A stretch of DNA of 64,000 bases from positions 1-64,000 of the forward strand of contig NW_023501069.1 of assembly GCF_014066305.1 (NCBI RefSeq), read 5' to 3'. How positions within the stretch are numbered: position 1 is the stretch's first letter; every line of letters starts with the position of its first letter. This DNA is from Letharia columbiana. Taxonomy: Eukaryota; Ascomycota; Lecanoromycetes; Lecanorales; Parmeliaceae. The translations under genes were made by a program, and so were the position numbers. The notes beneath the pieces are model-generated. The model worked only from the letters and a program-made list of their open reading frames with translations. It was not told the origin of the DNA and searched no databases. Below are positions 23,254 through 36,931 of this stretch, piece after piece.

Positions 23254-25181
23254 ATTTAGAGTAAAATAATAAAGATATTAAGTAGTAAAAATATAGTTAA
23301 ATTTAATACACTTAAAAAATAAATTAATAATTATTTAAATAAATTAAATAATAATATATTCTAATAAGAAGATAGACTCTATATTTATCTTATTTATCGA
23401 TTTATAATTTTAAATATAATAGATAAAATAGATATTATAGATCTTATCTAAATTAATATAAAAGAGAAAAATAAAAAAGTTAATTTCTAATTTTAATTTA
23501 AATAATATATTAATAATATTAATATAGATACTCTTAAGATAAATCGCGAAGTTTAATATATCTTTATATTAATTAAGATCTAGCTTAAGTAACTAATAAT
23601 AGAAATTATTAAAAATATCGAAATTTTTAAATTTATTATTAATAATAATAGTCTCTTATAGAAAATAAATATTAGTTTAATTTTCTAGATTTAATAGTAA
23701 ATTATTATTAAGATAATTTTAAATAGTATTAATAGCTAGTTTATACTCTAACTTTTATTTAACGATTTTATCTTTAATAATATTAATAAATTCTATAATT
23801 TTAGCGTTAAATATATTTTTAATTAAGATAAAAATAATAAAGCGATTTTTTTATTTAACTCTAATAAACTTAATAAGATATTATATTATAAGATATTAAT
23901 ATATATCTCGCTATTATATTTAAAGATTTTTAAATTTTTTAAACTTAGCGATATAAAGAGATAGTTTATTAGACTTTATATCTAAATTAATTTCTTTTAA
24001 TATAATTTTAATTTTAATATATTATTTAAAGTATAAAGAGATTAAAAGTTTATAAGAGAATTAAACTTAATAAGCTATATAATAATATTAAAAAGATCTT
24101 TACTATTAATTAATTTAAGAAATAATTTATAAATTAAATTATTAAAAATTATAAAGCTATTAGAGAGATAGATAGATATATAATTATTTTTTTAATTTTT
24201 TAGATACTTTTTAAATTAATATTAAGCTTTATTTAATACTTAATTATATTAAGAGAAATTATATTTAAAAATATATCTACTCGCGCGTACTTTATTATAT
24301 AATATATAAAATTATTTTTAAAAGATATTTAAAGATATAATAGATATATATAATCTATAATAGCTTTTAAATTTATCTTAAATTACGAAAGATATTAATA
24401 AATAATTATATTTAAGATATTTAATATTATTTTAATTAAGAAAAGATATTAATATATAATTATATTTAGAGTATATAATATTATCTTAACTAATATAATT
24501 AAATAAAGAATTTTCTTAAGATATAATTAGATTTAAAGATAATTAAATTTAAAGATAATTAAATAGATATAGAGTTTATATTAAATAAAAAATTTAAAAA
24601 CTCTTTATATTCTTTATCTTACGCGGTAATTATATTCTTTATTAATTAAATATTTAATTATTAATCTAATAATCTATTAGCTAAATAATTAGTAATATTA
24701 ATATAATAATATTTCGCTATAATCTATCTAGCTAATATAGTTATATTTTAATTAAAAAATAAAAATAATTCTTTATATATTATCTCTTTTATAATTATAT
24801 TATTTCTATTTATAAATTTAGCGTTTTATAAATAGAATTAATATCGTTTAAAGCGCTTAGCTAATTAGTTAACTTAACGAAATTTTTAATTAATTTAATA
24901 CTTAAACTCTCTATTTTAGTCTTCTACTTTATAATATAATAACTAAAAATAGTAATAATAAGATTCTTATAAGGGTTATAACTATTACGTAATAAGTATA
25001 ATTTATAAAGCTTAGAGAGTATTATCGAGTTATCTTAAAGTAAATTAATTAAATATTTAATATTATAATAATATTATTAAGCGATATAATATTATAATAG
25101 AGTTTCCCTCTATTCTTTAAATACTTAATTAATAAATTAACTAACTTATAAGTAATATATTAAATAAATATTTTATAATTT
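23254..25181 (-). pseudogene. Gag N-terminal part and leader of A2
   Basis: Collinear with A1 6290-8218. The minus strand runs from the primer site through a leader into a Gag-like frame rich in Ile/Leu/Asn/Lys. It is heavily interrupted and no start codon can be assigned. Confidence 0.55.
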
Positions 25182-25193
25182 AAATTTATAATC
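25182..25193 (-). promoter_or_regulatory. Primer binding site of A2
   Basis: GATTATAAATTT on the minus strand directly after the LTR. All differences from GGTTATGAGCCC are transitions, as RIP would leave. Confidence 0.55.
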
Positions 25194-25336
25194 TATTAAA
25201 AATAGTAGATAAAATATTTAATTAATTTCATCTAACTATAAAGAGTATTATAAATATATCTAGGTATTATTAAGTCTTAGTAAATCTTCCTTATCTCGAC
25301 TAACCTTTCAATTCAATTAGATAATATATTTCGACA
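25194..25336 (-). repeat. 5' LTR of A2
   Basis: 143 bp. On the minus strand it begins TGTCGAAATATATTATC, an unmutated TG start, and ends TTTTTAATA. It is followed on the plus strand by ATTAC, the right half of the target duplication. Confidence 0.9.
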
Positions 25337-25341
25337 ATTAC

Positions 25342-25967
25342 CGCTATTATTACTAAAACTTCTAGAACTCTTTTAAAAGATTTATATCTATTCGTTACTA
25401 ATATCTTAAATATTATATCTTTAAATTACCGCTATCGTAGTTATTATTATTAAGAATTAGATATCTAAAACGACCTTTATAAAGATCTTACAGCCGGCGA
25501 TATATAGTTAAAAGAATTTCTTCTAATTATTTTAATTACTCTTATAAATATTCTTCGATTTTAAATCGATCGATTTTTAATATATACGAGATGACCTGAA
25601 AATAAAATTTCCGAAAAATCGCTTTTTAACAAAAAGTGAAATTTGAGTTATATTTAAATAGGGGCCTAGTTTAATATAGTCGTTTTCAGATTTCGACTTT
25701 TTACTTTATCTATTCTATTTTAAATATTACGAACTTTAAATCTCGCGTTTTTTAATTTTATTTATATAGAGAAGTAGAGATATAGAGAATATATTTTTAC
25801 GCTAATTACTCGATACTAACTTATCTTAGCTATTCGATATTAATTTACTCTTACTAATCGACGCTAATCTTATCTTATCTACTCGATTTTAATATTATTA
25901 ATATTAAACTTCGTATTTATTAGATTTCGCTTATAAAAGAATATATACGAAGAGAAGTATTAAAATT
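25342..25967 (+). pseudogene. Element C, 3' end of Pol and 3' untranslated region (second piece)
   Basis: Continues the frame broken at 9904 by A2. After about 150 bases of possible coding sequence it matches the non-coding 3' region of element B (AATTTCCGAAAAATCG at about 25600, compared with 18990-19015). It ends in a purine run ACGAAGAGAAG before the LTR. Confidence 0.7.
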
Positions 25968-26109
25968 TAAATTACGTAACTCTTAGCGTCTTAGCGGTTA
26001 CGTAACTACGTCACGTAATACGCCTTAGTACGCCCGTATTAAGTCGCTCTTTTCTTTTATAGAACTCTATAGTTAATATAACTAAGTATTCTATCTTTAT
26101 ATTTTAATA
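25968..26109 (+). repeat. 3' LTR of element C (B family)
   Basis: 142 bp, TATTAAAATTTAAATTACG to TATTTTAATA. Clearly the RIP-mutated equivalent of the B LTRs (shared AGTCGCTCTTTTCTTT). It fixes the right boundary of element C. Confidence 0.88.
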
Positions 26110-27143
26110 GCGTTTTATCATTTAGAAAGATTATTATTTATTTATAATTATTATAAGAAATAAAAAAAGATTTTTAAAGATTACTATAAATTAGATTATT
26201 TTTTTAACGATCTAGCGTTATATAATATTTATATAATTTAATTTTTATATTAATAATACTATATAATTTATATATATTTCTAAAAAGTAAAATAAATTTA
26301 TTTATTTCGATATATATTTTAGCTAATTTTTTAAGATTCTAATATTTTAAATAGTTATAATAAGCGTATTATATATATAAGATTTTTTTATTAATTTAAA
26401 AATTCTAAGATATTAATGAATAAGAATAAGAATTTAAATTTAGATATAGATATAGATATAATAAACTTATTATAGATAGAAATATCTTTATTAATAACTA
26501 TTAAATATATAAAGATTTCTATTTATATATTTAATATATAAAGATAATTACGCTAACGTTTAAAAATAATATTATATTTTAATATTTTAATACTTTTAAA
26601 TATAAGCTAAAACGAATAATTTTAATTTTCGAGTTACTTTTAAGAAATTAGATTAAAATTACTATTAAAAATATATTAGATATCTTCTATATATAAAGAT
26701 TATTTATTTTTAAAATCTTTATATTTAAATTTAATATATTTAAAGTTAATAGTTATAATTAAGTTATTAACTTTATTAATTAAACGATATAATTTAAATA
26801 GAATAAAGATTTAAAAGATTAAGAAGTTATAAGTAATATATTAAATATAAATATTATTAATAAATTATAAATATAATAATATAGTAATTATAAATATTAA
26901 AGAAATTTAAGCTATAATCTTTAAATTCTTTTTAATAAAGAAATAATAGATTTAATTTTATAAGAATTAAGAATTAATAATAAGATATATAATATTTTTT
27001 AAATTTAAATTAATATATATTATAAAATTATATATTATTATTAATTAAATATATATAATAATAATCTTAATATTACTAAATTAGTAATTAATAATAAACT
27101 TATTATTTTAAGTATTTTTATCTTTATTACTCGAGCTAAAGGA

Positions 27144-27178
<35 letters not shown>

Positions 27179-29477
27179 CTTTATCGCTATAATTATCGCG
27201 ATCTTCGCGATTATTATAATCTTCTCTATTATTATTATTATTCTATTTTTTAGATTCGAGATATAAAATAATATATTTAATATTATTATATTAATTCTTT
27301 TTATAATAATTATAATATTTATAAGTTTAAATATAAATATAAGAGTTATTAATATAGACCTCTTATTAAATTCTATACTCGATAATTTTATTAATAATAA
27401 TTAATATAATAACGCTCTATAAATTATATATAAAAATTTTATTAATTAATATAATTAGTATATAGACTTTAATATTAATTAAGTTAATAAAATTAATTAT
27501 AATATTAATAAATTAAATAATTATATAATTTAGATTAAACTTTATAATATTATTATTCTTAAAAATATTATAATTTTAATTATATTATTTATAATATAAA
27601 TTATATAAAAAACTCAAATCTAAATAAAAGCGATAAATCTTTTAATTTTTATCGAATTTTAACTTCGAGAATAAATTATTAAATTTATTTAAAATCTTTA
27701 TAAATTTATTAACGTAGAATTAGAGATCGTTATTATACTTTATAAAAATAATATTATTTATCTTTTTAAATATAAAATTAAGAATATTTAAGTCTTAAGA
27801 TTTAAACTTATTTAAAAAAAATTAAATTTCTTTAATATTAATTTTATTCTTAATTTTAAAATATAATTTTTTTTATAGCGCGATTTTAATATAATATAAA
27901 TTTAATTTTATATCTATAATTAGCTATTAATCTAAGCTTTAATAATAGTAATATTAATAATTAACTTTATATAGTCTTTTTTAATATAGCGCTATAGTCT
28001 AAATAATTTTAATTTATTCTTAAACTATTACTTTTAGATTTAATAGTTAAAAATATTTTTAAACTTATTAATATTATTAAAGCGATTTAAAAAGATCGAG
28101 ATTTTAGATTTTTTAAAAGATATAATATTTGACTTAATAAGCTCTCTTTATTAGAGAATAAGTTAAATAAGCTAGATAAGCTAGATAAGCTTACTCTATT
28201 AAAGTCTAAATTTAAAAATAAGACTTATATATTAATAAGACTTAAAGAAATAATTAAGATAAATAATATTAACGAAATTAGGCGCGTTTAAAGGCTAAAG
28301 AGATCTTTATTAAATACTAATTTTAATAGAGATTTAGAGATAAATTACTTTAATATTAAGTTAAAATTAATAAAAGAGCTTAATATATACTTATTCTTAT
28401 TATTAAAATATTCTTTATAATATATTAGAGATTTAAGCGTATAAGAGAAGTTTTATTAAGCTTTAAAATTAACTTAATATAGTTTAAATCTTTATTTATA
28501 AAAATTTATTATCTATTAATACTCGAAATAGCGAATAGTATTCTATTAAAAAGTTAAATAATTAATAAATATTAAAGATATTAAGATAATTTAAGAATAT
28601 TATAATAATAAAGATCTATCTCTTATATATAGATATAATATTATATTATTAAAATTATATTAATTATCTTAATAACTAAAAGCTCTATTTATCTTCTTTA
28701 AAATTAACTCGATTATAATTCGAGATCGAGATCGATTATAAGATTATTTATTTACTATTAAGATATTTTATTTTTAAGATAAGTATTTATATCGAGACTT
28801 CTTTATAACGATAAAGATTTCTTTCCCCTTTCGCTTTTAAGATTAAAATTTTTATTCTTTTAATTAATATATCTCTATTAGCGATAATTAGAAATTATAT
28901 AATTAACGTTAAAGCTAGAGTTATTTCTTTTTAAATTATATTTCTCTTAATAATAGCTAAGATAATTAATTTCTAGCCTCTATTATAAATATTTTATAAT
29001 TAAATAAATATAAAATCTAAATACTCGCTATTTAATTCTTTAATATTTATAATATATAAATAAAGATATATTATTTCTTTATTTAGCGTATCTTATATAA
29101 AAAGTTAATAATATTTTAAAGACTTTAGCGATAATATAATTTAATTAATTATATAGCGATTTCGATAATTTTAATTAAATATAATATATTTTAACTCGCT
29201 TTATATTATTTTAAATAAAAAATAAAAATATCTAAGCGATAGCTTTTAATTTTTAAATTATAAGCGAATTATAATTATTTAAACTTAGAATAATTATTTT
29301 AAAATAGAAATTTCCTATATTAAGAAGATTAATAAAGTCTTTTATAATTATAATTATCTTTATTATAATAAATATAAATATCTAAAAATAATTATAATTA
29401 TAGCGATAAATTATATTATTATTAAAATAATTATCGAGTATAATTTAGATTTATAATCTAAGATATTAAAATATAAA
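26110..29477. other. Unclassified RIP-degraded transposon debris
   Basis: No terminal repeats or recognisable domains. An ATT trinucleotide run marks a decayed acidic or Asn-rich protein on the minus strand (see 27144). A possible plus-strand Pro/Ser-rich frame lies near 28740-29200, with many CAA/CAG-derived stops. The tract sits between element C and the foldback element. Confidence 0.4.
27144..27176 (-). repeat. (ATT)11 trinucleotide run
   Basis: Eleven uninterrupted ATT units. On the minus strand the flanking frame reads GAxDYxxREDRDNYSDKDNNN... into a Ser-rich stretch, so the run is an Asn tract now. It would be the expected RIP product of a GAT-repeat Asp tract, because every TpG in GATGAT becomes TpA. 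Confidence 0.7.
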
Positions 29478-30736
29478 GATAAAGTAAGTAGGTAAGCGAT
29501 CTTTGGTGAGCGATCTTTGGTCGTTTTGAGCGAACTTTGATGAGCGATATTTGAATTCCTTGCGCTTTAATAATTATAAGACTAAATTTCAGAATTCTTA
29601 AAAATTCGGAAAGCATAAATAGCGCTTTAAAATTAAAAAAAAATCTTAAAATTTTAATAGAAAATAAAAAAGTAATTCTATATATTAATAATATATACCT
29701 ATTTTTTTAATAAGGGAGGCGCGAGAGAGCGAGATTTTAATAGTTACGGACGCTAATTTATTTATCTATAATAACTTAGCCGGTCTAATTAAAAAGCGTA
29801 GCGAATCTAAATTAATAATTAGCTATATATATAAATTTAAGATTTTTAAGCTTAGCTCTATCTTATTCTTTTATATATATTAATAATTATAAATCTAATT
29901 TATAAGACTTAAATTATATTATATAGACTTTATAATATATAAATAATACGCGATATAACTAGCGAGCTTTATTAAAAATTATATAAAATCTAAATAAGAG
30001 TTAAAAGATAAATTAAAAGAATATAAGTTATCGAAAGAGTTATTATTAAAGAAGTCTAATAATAGATTTTATAATAGAGAGTCTTTAATAGTATCTTCCT
30101 CTTATTTAAAAGCTTCTTTTTAACGATATTTAAAATTTAATTAGTATATATAATAGAATAAGGTAGGGCTAAACTAGAAAACCTTGAATTTGTATATATA
30201 GCTAATTATTAATTCGTTAGGTCTACGCTTTTTAATTAAATACCGCGGGTAAATAAATTAGCGTCCGCAATTATCAAAAAAATAGGTATATATTATTAAT
30301 ATATAGAAAAACTTTTTTATTTTCTATTAACTTTTCGAAATTTTAAATTTTTAATTTTAGAACGCAGTCTGGGCTTTCCGAATTTTTAAGAATTTTGAAA
30401 TTTGGTCTTATAATTATTAAAGCGCAAGGAATTCAAATATCGTTTATTAGAGTTCGCTCGATAGCCGGATAGCCCTGATCAAAAAAAAATAGGTATTCGT
30501 TATTTGATTTTAGAATAACTTTTTTATTTTCTATTAAAATTTCAATTTTTTTTGTTTAAACTATAGAGTATAATATGGGCTTTCAGATAAAAAAAGAATT
30601 ACTAAATTTAGTCTTATAGATATTTAAAGGTAAGGAATTCAGATATCGCTCACCAAAGATCGCTCACCAAAATTTACTCGACAGCCCCGATCAAAAAAAA
30701 AATGATTATGAATTTAATTCATAGGCCTTTACTCGT
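29478..30736. mobile_element. Modular foldback (M-family) element with long inverted arms
   Basis: The left arm is 29478-29885 and the right arm 30125-30480, inverted to each other over about 350-400 bp, with a loop of about 240 bp. Each arm has an outer module (GAGCGATATTTGAATTCCTT, GAAAATAAAAAAGT, ACCTATTTTTTT) and an inner module ending in the R1-type tail (TTCTTTTATATATA). On the right a further outer module (30474-30690) is appended, then a terminus CTTTACTCGT at 30736. No transposase is seen, so it is probably non-autonomous. The exact ends and target duplication could not be fixed. Confidence 0.65.
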
Positions 30737-31487
30737 ATATATTAAAAGGCTTTAAAATAAAGTAATAAAGAATAAATAGAGAAGAAAAATACGTTTTAGA
30801 AGATAATATCGCTAGATTAAAAGATACTATCGCTAACTTAGAAAAAGTATATAGAGAAGAATATATTCGTTTAAGCTCTTTTAAAGAGTCTTTTAGCGCG
30901 TTTATAAGTAGTAGTAAATAGCTATTAAGCTCGCTTACGGCCTTAATTATTAATAATAATAAATTCGCTAAGAAGTAATCTAGATACGTTAATAAGGGGT
31001 TTAAAAGATAGATGAAAGAAATACGTATCTTAGATACTTAGCAATATTTAAGCAAGATATATCGAAGGCGAATTTATTTATAATTGATAAATTAGTAGAA
31101 TTATAGAAGAAGAATAGTTATATAAATAGATAAACGAACTATTATTTAATTTCGAACGCGTCTAGTATAACTAGTATAACTATTATATTTAAATATTTAT
31201 TTAATTTACTAATAGTAGATTAAACTTTATTATTTTTATAGCGTTAGAAAGCGTATACTAAGTTCTATAATTTATAAAATTATAAAGAAATAGCATTCGT
31301 AGAGAGCTAATTATTTTAGAGTGTAAAACTTCTATATATAAATTTTTAATAAGAAAGCTCGAGAGGGCTAGCGAGCTAACTTAGTTAGTCTAGTTAAAAA
31401 GCGTAATAACCTCGAATTTATAATTGACTATATATATAAATTCAAGATTTTCTAATTTAGCTCTATCTTATTCTTTTATATATACTA
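30737..31487 (+). repeat. R1 family, internally deleted copy (b)
   Basis: Carries the 3' part of R1: the stretch with TTATAAGTAGTAGTAAATAG (compare 39640 and 42940), TATTTAAATATTTATTTAAT, and the tail that ends TTCTTTTATATATACTA at 31487. The 5' half including the tandem array is missing. It abuts the M-family terminus. Confidence 0.75.
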
Positions 31488-34400
31488 ATTAAATAATATT
31501 TAATTCTCGCTTAGCGAGAAGATCTAAAAGTATCTTCGCTTTTACTTTATAAATATATCTATTAAGCAATCAATTAATTAGATATATATTCTATAATTTC
31601 TTTTTATACTATATAATTTAATAATAAATAAATAGTATTAACTAGTCTTTAAGATCGAGTATTTCTTATTTTAAAGTTTTATTTTTTAGTAAATCTCTTA
31701 GTAAAGAGTCTCTTTACTAAAACTTAGTTAAATAATTTAAAATAATAATAGAATTAAAAGGGAAAAAGGTTTATTTCTTATTATCTAGATATAATGATTA
31801 ATCTAATAAATATTTTATTATAGATTACTTAAAAATTAGTTAAAAAATCGAGTTTTAAATACCTTATAGAGGCCGATAGTACGAAAGACGATATATCTAT
31901 ATATAGTTCATATAGCGTAGATAACTCGTTTTTTAAATCTATCGTTCCTACTATTTAGTTATAATAGGCATTTCCTCGACTAATTAATAGACTATTTTAG
32001 ATAATATATATTTCTATAATTAGAGAGTCGAATTAGTTATTTTCATAAACCTTCTATTAAGATAAATAATTCGTCTTGAATAATTCTCTATTTTATTTAA
32101 CTCTATAATTTATATAACCCTATATCTAAATAATAATTATCGACTTATTATACGCTATTCAAAAATCTATTAAAGATCTTTTAGCTCTATCTTTATAGAT
32201 ATCGAATTATTTAAACTAAGTATCACTTTTATTTTATATAATAAACTAAATCTAGTCGATACTAATTTATATATATATTTTATATATTAATAATAATTAT
32301 TATTTATAAAATATATTATATAGATAAAAGTAATTACCCTCTTTATATTTCTCTAATCTTATTTATTCTATTTCTCTATATTTATAATATTTATCTAATC
32401 TTTAACTATTATAAATTAATTAATAATCTTTTATTAATAGAATATTTATAAAGCGATATATTAGAGTTAAGAAGCGATATATATCTAATAATATTTATAT
32501 ATTTCTTATATTTATTAGATTAAGTAATTAGCGATATTAAAGTATATATAATAAAAATATAAATAAATTACGTATCTTAACTATATTATATTATTTATAT
32601 TAAATAGAATTTTATTTATAATTTAATCGTATTATAATTAATATACCTCTTTTATTTATAATATTAACTTATTATATATTAAGAGACTTTTTAAACTTTA
32701 AATATAAGCGCGTTAAGAATAAAGGAATAAAAAGGAATATATAATAGAAATATAATACTATTAGATAGGCGATATACTAGAGAGAGAGTTAATCTAAAAA
32801 ATAGTTTATTAACTTAATTCTTATTAATAATATAAAAAAATATACTTACTTTTTAATAATAGAAAAGAGAAGAAAAATTAATCTATTTATAATATAAGAT
32901 TAGCTATTTAAATTATTATATTATATAAATATTTTTAGTATATCTATAAATTAGACTTATAAGTTATCTAATATTATATAGATATTTTTAATATATTTAT
33001 AAATTAGACTTATAAATTATCTAATTTATAGAATTATAAAAATTATTTATATCTCTTATATCTCTATTATAATTAATCTATCGCTATTATATAATCTAGA
33101 ATAAAGAATATTTATATATAAGTCTATTAACGTATTAATATTTATCGCTATAAATATAAATTATAATAGCTAATATTTCTAATTATTATTAATTCGAGAG
33201 AAATATTAATTTAGATATAATAATAAACGATATAAAAGTTAAAAATATAAGGACGCTAAATAATTATTAATAAAATATAAAAATACTATTATATAAAAGA
33301 GCGCTATTAATAAATATAAAGAGAGTATAAAAAAGCGGGAATAAAAGAGATACCTTAAGAATAACTTAGAAATAATTTATTATACGTTAAGAATATCTTA
33401 TAATTACTTATTATATTTATTTATATAATTAGATTATAAATTAATTATATCTAATTATTACTATTATAATATAAAGAAATCTAGAAAAAAGATAGTTTAT
33501 TCTTTTAATACCTTCTATTTTAATTTATATTAAAATCGTTATATAATTATAATATTTTATAATCTATTACCTTCTAATTAGATAATTTACTTATTCTTAA
33601 TCTTATTTAATAATATACTATACTCTCTATAGATTTCTAGATAATATTTTTATATTTAAAGATAATTAAGCTAAGAATATCTCTATTAAAATATTAATAT
33701 TTTATTTTAAAAAAGTTTTTTTTAAAATAAATTATATAAATTAATAATTTCTACGCTCTAACTATCTTAAATAAGCTCTTCGCTATTATTTTTTAAATAA
33801 TTATTAAAAATAAAATTAATAGTAGAATAGAGGCTAATAAATAAATTTTATAGATAAAATAAAGAGTTAATAATTTAATATTATAACTTTATAGAGATAA
33901 TAGCTATATTCTAAAAATATTTATATATATATATATCTAGAGAGATAATAAGTTTAGTCTATTAATTATATAAAGATATTAATACTATAATAATTAGCTT
34001 TTTAAAAAAAGAAATATCTTAGAAAATTATATTACGCTTTTTATATATTTAATAAAATATTATTTAAAGTTAGCTTTATCTCTATAAATCTAATATTTTA
34101 AATCTATTTCTTCGCTAGATTAGCTAGTTTATAATAGATAAAGTATAAATATAAGATAAAAATATAGAAATTTAATAAAGGGCTTATTTATCTATATTAT
34201 TTAACTTATAATATATTTAATAATAGTACTTAGTAACTCCTATCTTCTTATTATTCTTATTTTTAAGATATTTTATTTAAAATAAAGTATCGTCTATATT
34301 AATAGCTAATTAAAATATTAAAGAATAAAGTATTTAATCTATATATTAGTCTAAAAGTAGATTTATTAGTTTATATAAATTAAATATTATAATTATAATT

Positions 34401-36096
34401 TAATAAAAGAGTCTAATTACCTCTCTTTAAGCCCTCTTTAATTTTATTATTATACTCTTTATAATTTATTATAAAATATAATAATTTCTAATATCGATAT
34501 TTAAAAATCTAACGATCTATACTATCTTTAATAATTTCTAATAAAAAACTTTAAAAATAGAATTAAACTTTAATTCTCTAAAGTTTTATATTATAGATAA
34601 TTACTTTAATAAATAATTTAATATATCTTTTAAAAAGTTTATATAAGAAAATATTATTAATTTAAGCTAAGTTGAAATTTTAAATAATAATAAAATCTCT
34701 AATATTAAATATAATTTAATACTTAGATACTCTATTATAATTTATTAATAACTATTTATTTTAGATAGCGATTTTTATAGCTATTATTAAGTCTATATAT
34801 ATAGATAAATAATAGAAATATAAAAGCTATTAAAGAGAGAAGAGTTAGATATCTTATCGATTTATAAAATTAAATTTTTAATATTATTATAATCTAATAT
34901 ATCTAGATAAAATAATATTAAACTCTTTATAATTTATCTTATAGATATATTATAATAATATTAAAAATAGATTATTAAGAATAAGCTAATTAAATTATAA
35001 AGGCTATTTTAAATTCTTTATAATATATTTATAATCTAGATATTTTAGCGTTAGCGGCTTTTTATAAGCTATATCTTTAATAATTATTATTTAAGATTAA
35101 TATAAATTATTCTTTTTAATATCTAGCTTAAAATAGAGTAATAAATTAATTAAAAGAGTAAGATACTTTAAATATATTTTTATTATTTTTATAATTAATT
35201 TAGACTTAATAGATATATATAAATTAATAAAAATAAAGCGTAGAGTTTAATATAAGCTCTCTTTATTAAATAAAACCTTTTTTATATTTTTAAAATTAAT
35301 TTAAATTACTATTTTTTTAAAGAATCTTTTTTATTAAATTAATATAGAGGTAGTAAATAAAGTAAATTCTATATATATATCTATATTTATCTTTATCGCT
35401 AAAAGTAATATAATTATTAGAAATAATATACTTTATAATTACATTTTTATAGTATAGAGTAATATATATATATTTAAATATATTATAATATTATAAAATA
35501 TTATTATTTACTTTATAATATCGCCCTTAATCTCGAAGATCTTTATTAAATATTTATATTCTAAACGATCTAAGTACTATAACTCGCTATTCTTAAATAT
35601 ACTTTCTACTTTAAATTTATTATTTAAAAAATTATATTAATATTATTTATCTAAAAAAAATAAGATAATTATTATACTTAAAGTTTTTAAAGTAAATAAA
35701 AGTAATATATTAATAGAGTCTTTAAAACGTCTTTCTTAATTATAATAATAATAATAAAGTATTCTATTCTATTAATTTATTTAATTTATATTCTATATTA
35801 AAATTATAATATTACTTTTAATTATAATAGCGTAATATATAATAATTAAATTAACGCTATTAAGATTTAACGTTAAAGATATTATTATTTTTATAACTTT
35901 TAAATATATAGAATTAATTTATTTAGATTATAATTAGATTTATAAAAATAAAAATATAATAATTAAGAGCTTACTATATATTTATATTTAATAATTAGTA
36001 AGATAATACTTAGATAATTATAATTAGCTCTAACTAGATAGAAAGAGAAAGTATTAAAGCTCGATATAATAAGTATTAATACTAATATTAGTGAGT
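31488..36096. other. Unclassified RIP-degraded tract
   Basis: About 4.6 kb without recognisable domains. A weak plus-strand frame seems to run through the TRIM2 insertion point (about 35650-37350), and a weak minus-strand frame lies around 34150-34500. I cannot assign either to a family. The continuation at 37120-37383 belongs to the same host sequence. Confidence 0.35.
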
Positions 36097-36101
36097 ATAA
36101 T

Positions 36102-36282
36102 TATTATAATATTAGCCCCTTCGACTATCGCATATATATCGCGTATTATTAGAGCTAGTAATTATTAGTTACTATTAGCTATCTATTTTATATATAAAAA
36201 TATTCGTATATTCTATAAATTAATAATTAGTCTTTTAATTATAATTATTCTTTCTAATATATCTAATATTCTACTTTTAATA
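36102..36282 (+). repeat. 5' LTR of TRIM2
   Basis: 181 bp, TATTATAATATTAGCCCC to CTACTTTTAATA. Confidence 0.88.
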
Positions 36283-36294
36283 GGTTATAAGCCC
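36283..36294 (+). promoter_or_regulatory. Primer binding site of TRIM2
   Basis: GGTTATAAGCCC, one G-to-A change from the complement of the initiator tRNA-Met anticodon arm (GGTTATGAGCCC). Confidence 0.8.
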
Positions 36295-36473
36295 GAAAGC
36301 GAGTAGAGTAATATCGAATATTCTTATACTTTCTAATATAAATATTAAACTAAGTCTTTAATAATTATTTATAAATAGATATATCTTATAGCGATAATCT
36401 ATTTTTTTAGCTTATACTTATCGACGAGAGGGCTATCGCTATTTAATCTCTATATAAAAAATATTAAACTAAA

Positions 36474-36768
36474 ATTCTTATTTTATTCGAGGTTCCGAAA
36501 TAATATAGATAAAAAACTCTTATATTATATAAGAACCCGAATTAATTAAAAACTCTTATATTATTTCGAGGTCTCGAAATAATACGAGTAAAACATTAAA
36601 ATTCTTAGATTATTTCGAGGTCCCGAAATAATATAGGCAAAATATTAAAAATCTTTAGATTATTTCGAGGTCTTAAAGTAATATAGATAAACTATTAGTC
36701 TCGAAATAATATAGGTAAAATATTAAAAATCCTTATATTATTTCGAGGTCCCGAAACGGGTATTTAAA
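36474..36768 (+). repeat. Tandem array inside TRIM2
   Basis: About six units of roughly 50 bp equivalent to 22597-22905, with TTTCGAGGTCCCGAAA kept in the better units. One unit is truncated near 36690. Confidence 0.8.
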
Positions 36769-36931
36769 AGCCTCGATACTCTTTCTATTTTCTCTATCGA
36801 GGTTTTTTATAAATTTAATATAATCGGATAAATAATTAATCTCGAATTTAAAGCGTAAATATAAAAACTAATATATATAAGATATAATATACTAAGATTT
36901 AGAGAATCTAGCTTTTAAAATTATCGAAAAG

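Larger units (their letters stand above)
9900..25341 (-). mobile_element. Copia-type LTR retrotransposon family A, complete copy A2 with two nested insertions
   Basis: Bounded by LTRs at 9905-10043 and 25194-25336 and by the 5-bp target duplication ATTAC (9900-9904 and 25337-25341). It lies inside element C, whose frame continues on both sides. It reads right to left: 5' LTR, primer site, Gag, Pol with RT, RNase H, 3' LTR. Two later insertions split it: element B (11715-19352, between RT blocks) and TRIM1 (22212-23253, beside the Gag zinc knuckle). Without them it would be about 6.7 kb, a normal copia size. It is strongly RIP-mutated. Confidence 0.9.
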
